A stretch of 62,266 nucleotides of DNA from NCBI GenBank assembly GCA_017620815.1, contig JAGAUI010000040.1, forward strand, positions 1 through 62,266, written 5' to 3'. This DNA comes from Flavobacteriales bacterium (GTDB lineage: Bacteria; Bacteroidota; Bacteroidia; Flavobacteriales; UBA1820). The position numbers and the translations under genes were made by a program. Within the stretch, counting starts at the first letter, position 1. Each line of letters starts with the position of its first letter. Shown piece after piece: positions 17,434 to 25,845 of this stretch. A model generated the notes under the pieces. It searched no databases. It was not told the origin of the DNA and was given only the letters and a program-made list of their open reading frames with translations.

Positions 17434-18409
17434 GGTAAAAAATATCCACCACAGATTGCATATCGGTTGTAGGCATCTGTCCTCCTGCTGCGTTGAGGTG
17501 TCCGCCACCATTAAAGAATTTTCTAGACATTTCATTGACCGAGAATTTACCTTTACTACGCAACGACACTTTTATAATGCCTTCGCTACGATTCTCTATA
17601 AAGATACAAGAAACATTTATATTTCTTATAGTCAATCCATAATTAACAAATCCCTCGGTATCACCTTTCTTAAAACCACACTCGTCCAGTTCGTCTTGGT
17701 TAAGGGTCATACACAAGGCAGCACTATCCTTTATGATGTGCATATTGGACAGAGCTTTTCCCAGCAACAATATACGAGACTGAGTAAAATTCATATATAT
17801 GTGTTGGTACACCGCATAGTTATCCACACCTCTGTCCATTAGAGCTGCCACTACGCTATGTGTCTTCCCCGAAGTCTTTGGAAAAGCAAATTCGCCAGAA
17901 TCTGTAAGTATTCCAGTGTATAGACATGTTGCTACATTGCGGTCTATGCAGTCTAGCATATCCATCTTTTCTGCAAAATGATACACCATCTGTGCTGTGG
18001 CTATCATATTGTCATCTGAATAGATATAATCTGCATCTACTGTAGGAGCTATATGGTGGTCTATGAGTATTTTCTGTGCCGAAGCATTTATAACAGGTTC
18101 TGCCAATGCCTCTATTCTAGACATATCATTAAAGTCTAGACAGAAAATCATATCGGCAGCAGCTATCTTCTTATCACAACGAGCAGATGACCACTCATAT
18201 CTCAATACGTTTTTCTCTCCGGGCAACCATTTGAGGAAAGAAGGATAATCGTTTGGTGTTATGATATTTACATTATGTCCCGCCATTCTAAGCATCCCAC
18301 ATAGTCCCAATGAAGAACCCAGTGCATCTCCATCTGGATTTTTATGAGTTACTATTACTATATTTTTACCGCCCTCGTTGAGCTGTTTTTTTAATTCTTC
18401 TGTATTCAT
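17387..18409 (-). CDS. nrnA: DHH-family phosphoesterase (NrnA-like oligoribonuclease/pAp phosphatase)
   Basis: This 340-residue DHH/DHHA1 protein has motif I THKNPDGDALGSS, the DHH motif LIDHHIAPT and the C-terminal GGGHLNAAGG substrate-binding motif. NrnA enzymes degrade short RNAs and dephosphorylate 3'-phosphoadenosine 5'-phosphate. I start at the Met at 18409 (MNTEELKK); a longer frame exists to 18478 but it would include the promoter. The consensus -7 element ends only 6 bases before this ATG, so the mRNA may be leaderless. It overlaps the downstream DUF6702-like gene. Confidence 0.93.
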   Translation of the reverse strand: MNTEELKKQLNEGGKNIVIVTHKNPDGDALGSSLGLCGMLRMAGHNVNIITPNDYPSFLKWLPGEKNVLRYEWSSARCDKKIAAADMIFCLDFNDMSRIEALAEPVINASAQKILIDHHIAPTVDADYIYSDDNMIATAQMVYHFAEKMDMLDCIDRNVATCLYTGILTDSGEFAFPKTSGKTHSVVAALMDRGVDNYAVYQHIYMNFTQSRILLLGKALSNMHIIKDSAALCMTLNQDELDECGFKKGDTEGFVNYGLTIRNINVSCIFIENRSEGIIKVSLRSKGKFSVNEMSRKFFNGGGHLNAAGGQMPTTDMQSVVDIFYRAVEYYKEDILSSND

Positions 18410-18414
18410 AATAG

Positions 18415-18446
18415 CAAATGTACACATATTTACTCTATATACCAAA
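18415..18446 (-). promoter_or_regulatory. nrnA promoter, nearly abutting the start codon
   Basis: On the minus strand, TTTG (18443-18446), a 20-base spacer and TACATTTG (18415-18422) form a perfect consensus. Transcription would start at about the A of the ATG at 18409. Confidence 0.7.
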
Positions 18447-18450
18447 TAAA

Positions 18451-18476
18451 GGCGAGCGTCCTTACGGACGCTCGCC
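18451..18476 (-). terminator. Terminator of the rpsF-rpsR-rplI operon
   Basis: An 11-bp GC-rich stem (GGCGAGCGTCC with its complement) has a 4-base loop and a modest TTTATTT tail on the minus strand. It separates the ribosomal operon from the nrnA promoter. Confidence 0.65.
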
Positions 18477-18502
18477 ACATATATAGAAAAAAACTTTTTC
18501 TA

Positions 18503-18955
18503 TTATTCAGCCTCGGCTACCACTTCAAATTCCAATGAAGCTATTACCTCGCGGTGTAGGCGAACTTTTGCAGTGTATTTACCTAGAGCTTTCACTGTAC
18601 CACCAGCCACTTGTATGAATTTCTTATCTACAAGGTGACCCAATTTTGATAGTTCTTCTGCTAGGTCAGCAGTTGTAACAGCTCCAAATAGTTTACCAGT
18701 TTTACCAGCTTTGGCTACTATACGCAATTCTACAGCTTTGATAGCTTCTGCCATAGCGTTTGCTTCTGCTACTATCTGAGCTTCTTTGTGTGCTCTCTGG
18801 CGAAGTGTTTCTGCTAGTTGTTTTTTGGCAGATGGAGTTGCGATTACAGCATATCCTTGGGGGATAAGGTAGTTACGTCCGTACCCGTTCTTAACGGTTA
18901 CCACGTCATCTTTAAAACCTAGGTTTTCTACGTCTTTTATAAGTATGATTTCCAT
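18503..18955 (-). CDS. rplI: 50S ribosomal protein L9
   Basis: This 150-residue protein has the L9 signature DVENLGFKDDVVTVKNGYGRNYLIP-type N-terminal domain, followed by an Ala-rich connecting helix and the C-terminal rRNA-binding domain. It binds 23S rRNA domain V. It is the last gene of the rpsF-rpsR-rplI operon, 19 bases after rpsR. Confidence 0.98.
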   Translation of the reverse strand: MEIILIKDVENLGFKDDVVTVKNGYGRNYLIPQGYAVIATPSAKKQLAETLRQRAHKEAQIVAEANAMAEAIKAVELRIVAKAGKTGKLFGAVTTADLAEELSKLGHLVDKKFIQVAGGTVKALGKYTAKVRLHREVIASLEFEVVAEAE

Positions 18956-18974
18956 TTCCTGTGTCCTCCTTAGA

Positions 18975-19277
18975 TTATTTTAACATATCGGCTACATATG
19001 GCATAAGGGCCAAATGACGAGCTCTTTTAACGGCTGTTGCTATTTTTTTCTGGAATTTCTGTGATGTTCCAGTAAGACGACGAGGCAGGATTTTACCCTG
19101 TTCGTTTACAAATTTAAGCAGGAAGTCTGCGTCTTTGTAGTCTATGTATTTGATACCTAGCTTTTTGAAACGGCAGTATTTTTTCTGTTTACCAGATTCT
19201 ATAGCTAGCGGAGTAAGATAGCGTACTTCTCCTGCTACTTGAGCTTCTGCGTTTTGGTTTTCTATATTGTTTTCCAT
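18975..19277 (-). CDS. rpsR: 30S ribosomal protein S18
   Basis: This 100-residue S18 includes the conserved core [17 protein letters not shown] and [21 protein letters not shown]. The N-terminal extension of ~20 residues makes it longer than the ~75-residue enterobacterial form. It forms a heterodimer with S6 on the 30S platform. It lies 15 bases after rpsF. Confidence 0.98.
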   Translation of the reverse strand: MENNIENQNAEAQVAGEVRYLTPLAIESGKQKKYCRFKKLGIKYIDYKDADFLLKFVNEQGKILPRRLTGTSQKFQKKIATAVKRARHLALMPYVADMLK

Positions 19278-19292
19278 GATGTCCTAAAAAAA

Positions 19293-19643
19293 TTAAGCGT
19301 TTTGTGATTTTTGTTTCAGTTTTTCACGGCGTTGAACAGCGTAAGCGATACCGTATTTGTCTAGAGAGACTGTAAGGAAACGCATTACACGCTCGTCACG
19401 GCGGAATTCTGTTTCAAATGCTGCCACTGTTTCAGCAGGCATTGTAAATTCAAATAGGTGGTAGAAACCACTTTTCTTGTTTTCAATAGGGTACGCCAAT
19501 TTTTTAAGACCCCAGTTTTCGTAGCTTACGATTTCACCACCGTTGTTAACGATGAATTCTTCGTACTTTTTCACTGCTTCCTTTACCTGATCCTCAGATA
19601 AAACGGGATTTAAAATGAAAACAGTTTCGTAATGATTTGACAT
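19293..19643 (-). CDS. rpsF: 30S ribosomal protein S6
   Basis: This 116-residue S6 starts MSNHYETVFILNP and contains GLKKLAYPIENKKSGFYH, both typical. It is first in the operon with rpsR and rplI. Its mRNA leader holds a hairpin next to the predicted transcription start that may be a target for S6:S18 feedback, as known in other bacteria. Confidence 0.98.
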   Translation of the reverse strand: MSNHYETVFILNPVLSEDQVKEAVKKYEEFIVNNGGEIVSYENWGLKKLAYPIENKKSGFYHLFEFTMPAETVAAFETEFRRDERVMRFLTVSLDKYGIAYAVQRREKLKQKSQNA

Positions 19644-19676
19644 TTTTGAAATAGTTTAAATTATTAATTGATTGAA

Positions 19677-19697
19677 CTTTAGGGCTTCTCCCCAAAG
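19677..19697 (-). promoter_or_regulatory. Leader hairpin of rpsF mRNA
   Basis: On the minus strand CTTTGGGG-AGAAG-CCCTAAAG can form an 8-bp stem with one G-U pair, starting at about the predicted transcription start and ~34 bases before the rpsF ATG. Autogenous S6:S18 leaders are known in several phyla. I cannot confirm from inspection that this hairpin belongs to that motif. Confidence 0.4.
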
Positions 19698-19704
19698 ACG
19701 GGTG

Positions 19705-19737
19705 CAAATATACGAATTTTTACTCCACATACACAAA
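19705..19737 (-). promoter_or_regulatory. rpsF operon promoter
   Basis: TTTG (19734-19737), a 21-base spacer and TATATTTG (19705-19712) on the minus strand match the consensus. The leader would be ~55 bases. Confidence 0.7.
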
Positions 19738-19835
19738 CTTTTGGATATAAAATATCTACATCGTAAAAGTTTTTATTTACACTATGCGTCCCATCCGCCC
19801 CAGGTGGCTATTTCCCACGTCAAATTATTTTAAAA

Positions 19836-19861
19836 TAAAAAAGCCCCTATAAAGGGGCTCA
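19836..19861 (-). terminator. Second tandem terminator downstream of tRNA-Val
   Basis: An AGCCCC/GGGGCT stem with a 6-base AT-only loop is followed by T residues on the minus strand. It may back up the first terminator at 19880-19900. Confidence 0.6.
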
Positions 19862-19879
19862 TAAAAGCACTTAAATTAA

Positions 19880-19900
19880 AAAAGCCACTAGATGAGTGGC
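19880..19900 (-). terminator. Terminator after tRNA-Val
   Basis: A GCCACT/AGTGGC stem with a 5-base loop is followed by a T run on the minus strand, immediately after the tRNA CCA end. Confidence 0.75.
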
Positions 19901-19901
19901 T

Positions 19902-19979
19902 TGGTGGGAGCAGAGGGATTCGAACCCCCGACCCTCTGCTTGTAAGGCAGATGCTCTGAACCAACTGAGCTATGCTCCC
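19902..19979 (-). tRNA. tRNA-Val (TAC anticodon)
   Basis: The 78-nt cloverleaf has acceptor GGGAGCA/TGCTCCC, anticodon loop CTTACAA (anticodon TAC) and T-loop TTCGAAT. The 3' CCA is encoded, in contrast to the tRNA-fMet in this window. It has its own promoter and terminators and occupies the 500-base gap between rpsF and the thioesterase gene, which otherwise contains no gene. Confidence 0.96.
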
Positions 19980-19999
19980 TTGTGTCATAAAGACGAGTG

Positions 20000-20030
20000 C
20001 AAATATACATAAAATTTATACGCCCGCAAA
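20000..20030 (-). promoter_or_regulatory. tRNA-Val promoter
   Basis: TTTG (20027-20030), a 19-base spacer and TATATTTG (20000-20007) on the minus strand form a full consensus promoter about 20 bases before the tRNA. Confidence 0.8.
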
Positions 20031-20112
20031 TTTTTTTTGAAAAAAAATCATTTCGCCTTTACTTAGACTCATTTTTATATACCACATCACCCTCCATAAG
20101 AAAAATAATCAC

Positions 20113-20120
20113 TATTTTTG
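20113..20120 (+). promoter_or_regulatory. Thioesterase operon promoter, -7 element
   Basis: TATTTTTG matches TAnnTTTG and lies 26 bases before the ATG of the acyl-ACP thioesterase gene. No clear -33 element is present. Confidence 0.45.
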
Positions 20121-20146
20121 AAGTTTGAATCATAGCATATATAATC

Positions 20147-20902
20147 ATGAAAGAAACACATACAATTCCAGATATTTACACACGTTCATTTATGGTAGAT
20201 TGGGATCAAACATCACCATCTGGAACTCTATCTATCACAGGATTACTCAATTTTATACAGAGAATAGCTGGAGAACATGCCAATCTGTGCCATTTTGGAT
20301 TCTATGACATGAGTCGCTCTGGACAGGCTTGGGTGCTTACCCGTCTCAAATTATGCTTTACCTCTATGCCCAAATGGAATGAAAAAATATCCATCTCCAC
20401 TTGGATAGAAAACATGGGAGGAAGTATATCTGTACGTAACCTATCGTTTGAACACAATGGCAACACTTTTGCACAGATAAGCACTGTATGGGTATGCCTT
20501 TCCATAGACAAACGTATCCCAGAAGCCATAAAAGCTCCATGTCCAGAATATCTCATACATCCAGAAAAAAAACTGGATATCACTACCGCTGGAAGAGTTA
20601 AAATCCCTACCGAAACCAAACTCTTACGCGAACACAAAGTATCCTTCAGTGATATAGATGCTATGGGACATGTAAATAACATAAAATACACTCAGTGGAT
20701 ACTGGATTCTATACCATATAAAGACGCTCTTTCCATAACATCTGGTGAGATAGAAGTCAATTTCCTTTCTGAATTACACATAGATGACGTGGTAGAAATA
20801 AGATGTGGAAATGTAGAAACCGATGGAGAAGCCACATTTATCATCCAAAAGAAAGGCAGTGAAAAACCTGCATTTCTCTCTCACTATACACCCATTAAAT
20901 AA
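20147..20902 (+). CDS. Acyl-ACP thioesterase
   Basis: This 251-residue protein has two hotdog-fold halves like plant FatA and bacterial acyl-ACP thioesterases. The first half has FMVDWDQTSPSGTLSI; the second has the conserved FSDIDAMGHVNNIKYTQWI with the catalytic Asn/His region. It releases free fatty acids from acyl carrier protein in the cytoplasm. It is first in an operon with udk, the DivIC-like gene, folP and ubiE. Confidence 0.88.
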   Translation: MKETHTIPDIYTRSFMVDWDQTSPSGTLSITGLLNFIQRIAGEHANLCHFGFYDMSRSGQAWVLTRLKLCFTSMPKWNEKISISTWIENMGGSISVRNLSFEHNGNTFAQISTVWVCLSIDKRIPEAIKAPCPEYLIHPEKKLDITTAGRVKIPTETKLLREHKVSFSDIDAMGHVNNIKYTQWILDSIPYKDALSITSGEIEVNFLSELHIDDVVEIRCGNVETDGEATFIIQKKGSEKPAFLSHYTPIK

Positions 20903-20922
20903 AGACATATAAGCACATTAAA

Positions 20923-21552
20923 ATGTTAGTCATAGGAATAGCCGGAGGAACAGGATGCGGTAAGACCACCGTAGTAAACAGGATAATAGACTCTCTCCCT
21001 GCGGGCAGTGTAGCCGTCTTATCCCAAGATTCTTACTACCGTGACCGCAGTGATATTCCTCTAGAGGAACGCAAGCACCTTAATTTTGACCACCCAGACG
21101 CCATAGAGTTTGAACTACTGGCACAGGATATAATTGCTCTTAAAGAAGGACATAGCATAGAACAACCCACTTACTCCTATATCACATGCACCCGCGGGGA
21201 AGAAACCATTAAGGTAGAACCTCGCAAGGTTATCATTGTCGAAGGCATATTAGTATTGCATTCACCAGTATTGAAATCGCTGCTAGACATAAAGATATAT
21301 GTAGATACAGATGATGATGACCGTCTATGTCGCGTCATTCGCAGGGATATAATAGAACGCGGACGTACCGCCACCGATGTCCTAGAACGCTATGAACACA
21401 CTGTAAAACCTATGCATCGTGAGTTTATAGAACCTTCTCGCCGCAATGCCGATATCATAGTCCCCAATTATGGAGATGCAGCAGTAGCCATAAATATACT
21501 GCTTACCGTCATAGAAAAGAAAATAGGAAATGAATCTTCTACACGCTTTTAA
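20923..21552 (+). CDS. udk: Uridine kinase
   Basis: This 209-residue P-loop kinase has GIAGGTGCGKTT at the N-terminus, the SQDSYYRD and NFDHPDAIEF motifs of uridine/cytidine kinases, and RRDIIERGR in the lid region. It phosphorylates uridine and cytidine in pyrimidine salvage. It lies in mid-operon, 20 bases after the thioesterase gene. Confidence 0.95.
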   Translation: MLVIGIAGGTGCGKTTVVNRIIDSLPAGSVAVLSQDSYYRDRSDIPLEERKHLNFDHPDAIEFELLAQDIIALKEGHSIEQPTYSYITCTRGEETIKVEPRKVIIVEGILVLHSPVLKSLLDIKIYVDTDDDDRLCRVIRRDIIERGRTATDVLERYEHTVKPMHREFIEPSRRNADIIVPNYGDAAVAINILLTVIEKKIGNESSTRF

Positions 21553-21564
21553 TACAACTATAAT

Positions 21565-21873
21565 ATGAACACACAGGAGAATACCCCATCACTTTTACCC
21601 CGCATCTGGAAACACAAACTGCTCATATTTATAGTGCTATTTGTGTTGTGGATAGTATTTTTTGACCGCAATTCGGTGATGATGCACATGGAAAGAGAAA
21701 AAAACATAGCCGAACTGCAAGACTCTATAGAATACTACCAACGCGAAATAGAACGCCTTAACCTCCACCTAGAAGAATTACAGAATGACCCTCGCGAGAT
21801 GGAGAAATTCATTCGCGAACGCTATAACATGAAACGTGTAAACGAAGACGTGTACATCATAGAAAAAAAATAA
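21565..21873 (+). CDS. FtsB/DivIC-family septum formation initiator
   Basis: This 102-residue bitopic membrane protein has one transmembrane segment (about 17-36, LLIFIVLFVLWIVFF), then a coiled coil (about 42-72, MEREKNIAELQDSIEYYQRE) and the DPREMEKFIRERYNMKR motif typical of FtsB/DivIC. The family joins the FtsL-FtsB-FtsQ divisome complex. It is encoded 12 bases after udk and 4 before folP. Confidence 0.88.
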   Translation: MNTQENTPSLLPRIWKHKLLIFIVLFVLWIVFFDRNSVMMHMEREKNIAELQDSIEYYQREIERLNLHLEELQNDPREMEKFIRERYNMKRVNEDVYIIEKK

Positions 21874-21877
21874 ACTA

Positions 21878-22666
21878 ATGATGAAAAAAAAAGTCCAGAT
21901 AATGGGGATTATCAATGCTACGAATGATTCTTTTTATAGCAAATCAAGAGTTGGTAGCATAGATATAGCATTAGCAAGGGCTAGCGAGATGATAGAACAG
22001 GGTGCCACCATTCTAGACATAGGAGCATGTAGCACTCGCCCTGGAAGCATACCGGTAGATGAAAAAACCGAAATATCAAACTCTACCCCCATCATCAGAG
22101 CTTTAAGAGAACAATACAAAAACATCACTATATCCATAGATACATTCAGGACGAGTGTAGCAAGTAGTGCCATAGATGCTGGAGCCGACATAATAAATGA
22201 CATATCGGGAGGAGATGAAGACATGCTATCTCTCTTAAAGGAAAGCGGTAAGAAATACGTTCTCACACACAACAGTACCATCCCCTACCCTGTTTTAGAA
22301 GATAATGTCTTGTATATAGACAGGGTGATAGATTGGTTTACAGAACGAGTAAATTATCTATCCTCTATGGGAATAGAGGATATCATCATTGACCCGGGAT
22401 TTGGATTTGGTAAAACGATAGAGGAGAACTATCATCTGCTATCACATCTGGACATGTTTAATTGTTTTAATATGCCTATCCTTGCAGGGTTATCCCGCAA
22501 GAGTATGATATATAAACCATTAGATATATCGCCAGATAAGGCACTAGGTGGCACTATGGTTCTCAATGCTTATGCCATAAGCCAAGGAGCCTCTATATTA
22601 CGCGTACACGACGTAAAAGAAGCCAGCCAAGTCATAAAACTTGTAGAGATGATATCAAATAACTAA
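21878..22666 (+). CDS. folP: Dihydropteroate synthase
   Basis: This 262-residue TIM-barrel enzyme condenses p-aminobenzoate with dihydropterin pyrophosphate in folate synthesis. Signature segments are MGIINATNDSFYSKSR (usually NVTPDSF), ILDIGACSTRPGS, NDISGG and the IIDPGFGFGKTIEEN loop, with the C-terminal RVHDVKE. The Asn-Asp in place of Pro-Asp in the first loop is a mild variant. It is the target of sulfonamides in general. Confidence 0.93.
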   Translation: MMKKKVQIMGIINATNDSFYSKSRVGSIDIALARASEMIEQGATILDIGACSTRPGSIPVDEKTEISNSTPIIRALREQYKNITISIDTFRTSVASSAIDAGADIINDISGGDEDMLSLLKESGKKYVLTHNSTIPYPVLEDNVLYIDRVIDWFTERVNYLSSMGIEDIIIDPGFGFGKTIEENYHLLSHLDMFNCFNMPILAGLSRKSMIYKPLDISPDKALGGTMVLNAYAISQGASILRVHDVKEASQVIKLVEMISNN

Positions 22667-22697
22667 ATTTGCAGTCATTCCATAAAGAAACATCATC

Positions 22698-23438
22698 ATG
22701 AGTAAAAGCATAGTACCATATAACGACTCCAAAAAGAGCAAAACAGCACAGGTGAGAGATATGTTTGACAACATCTCCCGCAAATACGATTTTCTGAACC
22801 ATTTTCTATCATTTGGTATAGACCATTACTGGAGGGCGAGAATGGTACGCATAGCTTCGCGTGAGCCTCATGCTCGCGTACTGGACATAGCAACTGGCAC
22901 AGGCGACCAAGCCATTCGCCTAGCCAAAAAACTATCCCCTCAACGCATAGACGCTGTTGACCTTTCTGAAAAGATGATGGAGGTAGGACGCGAAAAAGTA
23001 AAAAAAGCAGGACTGGAAGAACTCATACACTTCCAGAAAGCCGACTGCCAAAGCCTACCTTTTGAACACAATACATTTGACATAGTTACAGTGTCATTTG
23101 GTGTGAGAAATTTTGAAAACCTAGCACAGAGCCTTTCAGAGATACACCGCGTACTCAAACCGGGAGGGCTACTCCTTATACTGGAGTTTTCTCATCCCAC
23201 ATCTTTCCCTATCAAACAGTTGTATTCTTTCTACAACAAATGCATACTACCTCTTATAGGATTTATAGTTTCGGGAGATAAACGGGCATACACATACCTA
23301 CCAGAAAGTATCAAAGCATTTCCTTCGGGCAAAAACTTTGCCAACATATTGCGTACCAACGACTTTATAGCCACTCGTTTTACCAGTATGACTGGAGGTA
23401 TAGCAACTATATATTCGGGGATAAAGGGTAAAAAATAA
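22698..23438 (+). CDS. ubiE: Demethylmenaquinone methyltransferase
   Basis: This 246-residue SAM-dependent methyltransferase has the UbiE/MenG signatures VRDMFDNISRKYDFLNH, the SAM-binding VLDIATGTGDQA and VSFGVRNFEN. In Bacteroidota it performs the last step of menaquinone synthesis. It is the last gene of the operon before a strong terminator, and is followed, as often in this phylum, by a PorT-like gene. Confidence 0.95.
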   Translation: MSKSIVPYNDSKKSKTAQVRDMFDNISRKYDFLNHFLSFGIDHYWRARMVRIASREPHARVLDIATGTGDQAIRLAKKLSPQRIDAVDLSEKMMEVGREKVKKAGLEELIHFQKADCQSLPFEHNTFDIVTVSFGVRNFENLAQSLSEIHRVLKPGGLLLILEFSHPTSFPIKQLYSFYNKCILPLIGFIVSGDKRAYTYLPESIKAFPSGKNFANILRTNDFIATRFTSMTGGIATIYSGIKGKK

Positions 23439-23455
23439 TAAACTTATTGCCTTTA

Positions 23456-23503
23456 CTCCACGATAAAAGCCGCCCACGCTGTGGGCGGCTTTTATCGTGG
23501 AGT
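23456..23503. terminator. Terminator after ubiE
   Basis: A perfect or nearly perfect 22-bp stem (ACTCCACGATAAAAGCCGCC with its complement) and a 3-base loop lie between ubiE and the PorT-like gene. Confidence 0.85.
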
Positions 23504-23504
23504 C

Positions 23505-23535
23505 TTTGACAAGAGACATATTTGACGTATATTTA
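23505..23535 (+). promoter_or_regulatory. Promoter of the PorT-like gene
   Basis: TTTG (23505-23508), a 19-base spacer and TATATTTA (23528-23535, one mismatch) form the promoter. It directly follows the ubiE terminator and precedes the chosen ATG at 23555 by 19 bases. Confidence 0.6.
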
Positions 23536-23554
23536 TGTCCAATCCATCCCTCTT

Positions 23555-24214
23555 ATGAAACCAAACATCTATTTTCTCACGTTAATTATACTCTTCACAC
23601 ATACCCTCACCGCACAGATAGAGCAAGGCACACATCTAGACCACTCACGCATCAGCTTTGGAATAAAAGGGAGCATTGGTCTTATGAAATACCACATAAA
23701 TACTAGCACAAACCAGTTAAAGATAGACTCCCCATATAGCCTATACACAGCTCTCTATGGCGTGATGAATTACAGGATACAGGATTTTATCCTACTCTAC
23801 ACACACACTGGATTAGCTTTCAGTGATAACACGATAGATATTTATCACAACGACATTCATAAATCCATTCCCCACACCTCTTTTTTTCTAGACACTCCAC
23901 TGGGAATTAAATTTTATGGCCACCGAGCTATAAACCTACGCCCTACGTGCGAGATAACCATTGGACACCTATATCTATTTAATGAACACATAGAAGACTA
24001 TGAGGATATCACATTTAATCTATGCAAAAATTATGTGTACCTATCATCTAGCATAGGTCTGGATATCTACACCACACATATCAAGATAAGCCCTTCCATA
24101 GGATACACATACGGTTTGGGCATCAAATCCTCCCACATCCCTCCCGATACTTCATTTCATATGACAAAAAATATGTATATTAGCCGAATGTTTTTCAGCA
24201 TTATATTTAGATAA
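23555..24214 (+). CDS. porT: PorT-like outer-membrane beta-barrel protein
   Basis: This 219-residue protein has a signal peptide (MKPNIYFLTLIIL..., cleavage near LTA-Q) followed by alternating amphipathic strands with Gly/aromatic ends (FGIKGSIGLMKYH, PLGIKFYGH, ISPSIGYTYGLG) and an aromatic C-terminal residue pattern typical of barrels (MFFSIIFR). I start at the Met at 23555; the frame is open from 23522. PorT is a component of the type IX secretion system, and its gene commonly follows ubiE in this phylum. The name rests on that synteny and on barrel character, not on catalytic motifs. Confidence 0.7.
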   Translation: MKPNIYFLTLIILFTHTLTAQIEQGTHLDHSRISFGIKGSIGLMKYHINTSTNQLKIDSPYSLYTALYGVMNYRIQDFILLYTHTGLAFSDNTIDIYHNDIHKSIPHTSFFLDTPLGIKFYGHRAINLRPTCEITIGHLYLFNEHIEDYEDITFNLCKNYVYLSSSIGLDIYTTHIKISPSIGYTYGLGIKSSHIPPDTSFHMTKNMYISRMFFSIIFR

Positions 24215-25777
24215 ATGATACAAGAGATACAATTACGCCTATCCCCTCGCGATGCAAGCAATCCACAGGCCATAAAAGACGCTGCTAGATGTAAATGTGG
24301 GGTAAAGCTATCACATATCAACTCCATAGAGGTTCTACGACGCAGTATAGATGCTCGTGGACGTAACGTAATGATACAGATGTCTGTAATAGTCTATACA
24401 GGCAATGACTTCCCAGAAAAAACTCCACCAGTGGAATATCCTATGGTAGAGAATGCTACGCCTATCATTATCATAGGTTCTGGGCCTGCTGGTATGTTTG
24501 CTGCACTCAAATGCATAGAGAAAGGATACCGCCCCATAGTACTGGAAAGAGGTAAAGACGTACGTTCACGCCGAGTAGACCTTAAAAGTCTTTCTGTTGA
24601 CCATATAGTAAACCCCGATTCCAACTATTGTTTTGGAGAAGGCGGAGCAGGCACATATTCAGATGGGAAACTATACACCCGTAGCCGCAAACGTGGAGAT
24701 GTGTCTGGCGTGTTGCGTCGTCTAGTAGAAAATGGAGCCCAAGAGGAAATCATAACCGATGCTCGCCCCCACATTGGCACCAATCGTCTGCCACAGGTAG
24801 TAGAAAACATTCGCCATAGAATAACACAACACGGAGGGCTTTACCTATTTGGAGAACGTGTTACAGATTTCATCATCAAGGATTCACACATAGAGGGTGT
24901 CATCACCTCCAGTGGAAACAAATACACTGCAGCTGCCGTGATATTAGCCGCAGGACATTCGGCTAGAGATATTTACTACCTGCTTCACCGAAAAGGCATT
25001 ATGATAGAAAACAAGGGAGTAGCACTAGGCGTGAGAGCAGAACACAGCCAAGACCTTATAGACCATATCCAGTACGGCAAGGACGGTAGAGGCAGATATC
25101 TACCTGCCGCATCATATAAAATAGTAGAACAGTGTTCTGGACGCGGAGTATATAGTTTCTGCATGTGTCCGGGAGGATACATAGTGCCATCGGCAACAGA
25201 CGAAGCTCAAGTAGTGGTCAATGGTATGTCACCTTCATCACGCAATAACCGCTATGCCAATTCTGGTATAGTGGTAGAAATTCACCCCGAAGACATTCCA
25301 GCCTCATACCACAATCATGGTCCTCTATGTATGATGGAATATATCAAGGACATGGAATATCGTGCTTGGGAGGCAGGAGGTAAGCGTCAGACTGCTCCTG
25401 CTGCCCGTATGACAGATTTTTGTGAAAAGAAAATTTCATCTATACTTAATCCCACATCATATACTCCGGGGATAGTAAGTGCCGATATGGATTATGTACT
25501 GGGAGATTTTGTAGCACCTCGCCTCCGCGAAGGATTTATAAAATTTGGACAGAAGATGAGGGGATACTACACCAGCGAAGCAAGCATAATAGGAGTAGAA
25601 AGCCGTACATCATCTCCAGTACGCATACCACGCGACTCTACTACCCTCTCCCATCCGCAGATAAGCGGACTTTTCCCTTCTGGTGAGGGTGCTGGTTATG
25701 CAGGAGGTATAGTATCGGCAGCCATAGACGGAGAAAACAGTGCCCTAGCAGCTATAAACTATATAGAAGAATTATAA
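24215..25777 (+). CDS. FAD-dependent oxidoreductase (COG2509 type)
   Basis: This 520-residue flavoprotein has an N-terminal ~75-residue extension (RLSPRDASN..., with LRRSIDARG) followed by the dinucleotide-binding IIIGSGPAGMFAALK and a second FAD motif ILAAGHSARDIY. SGEGAGYAGGIVSAAIDG lies near the C-terminus. This matches the large uncharacterised FAD-dependent dehydrogenases widespread in Bacteroidota. The substrate is unknown. Its ATG immediately follows the PorT-like stop codon, so the two are co-translated. Confidence 0.85.
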   Translation: MIQEIQLRLSPRDASNPQAIKDAARCKCGVKLSHINSIEVLRRSIDARGRNVMIQMSVIVYTGNDFPEKTPPVEYPMVENATPIIIIGSGPAGMFAALKCIEKGYRPIVLERGKDVRSRRVDLKSLSVDHIVNPDSNYCFGEGGAGTYSDGKLYTRSRKRGDVSGVLRRLVENGAQEEIITDARPHIGTNRLPQVVENIRHRITQHGGLYLFGERVTDFIIKDSHIEGVITSSGNKYTAAAVILAAGHSARDIYYLLHRKGIMIENKGVALGVRAEHSQDLIDHIQYGKDGRGRYLPAASYKIVEQCSGRGVYSFCMCPGGYIVPSATDEAQVVVNGMSPSSRNNRYANSGIVVEIHPEDIPASYHNHGPLCMMEYIKDMEYRAWEAGGKRQTAPAARMTDFCEKKISSILNPTSYTPGIVSADMDYVLGDFVAPRLREGFIKFGQKMRGYYTSEASIIGVESRTSSPVRIPRDSTTLSHPQISGLFPSGEGAGYAGGIVSAAIDGENSALAAINYIEEL

Positions 25778-25786
25778 AATTGTTCT

Positions 25787-25829
25787 CCACAAAAAAGCGG
25801 CAGCCCTGCGGGTTGCCGCTTTTTTGTGG
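25787..25829. terminator. Bidirectional terminator between the oxidoreductase and asd genes
   Basis: A ~20-bp stem with one G-U pair (CCACAAAAAAGCGGCAGCCC with its complement) and a 3-base loop lies between convergent genes. Confidence 0.85.
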
Positions 25830-25845
25830 GAAACATTGACGAGTC

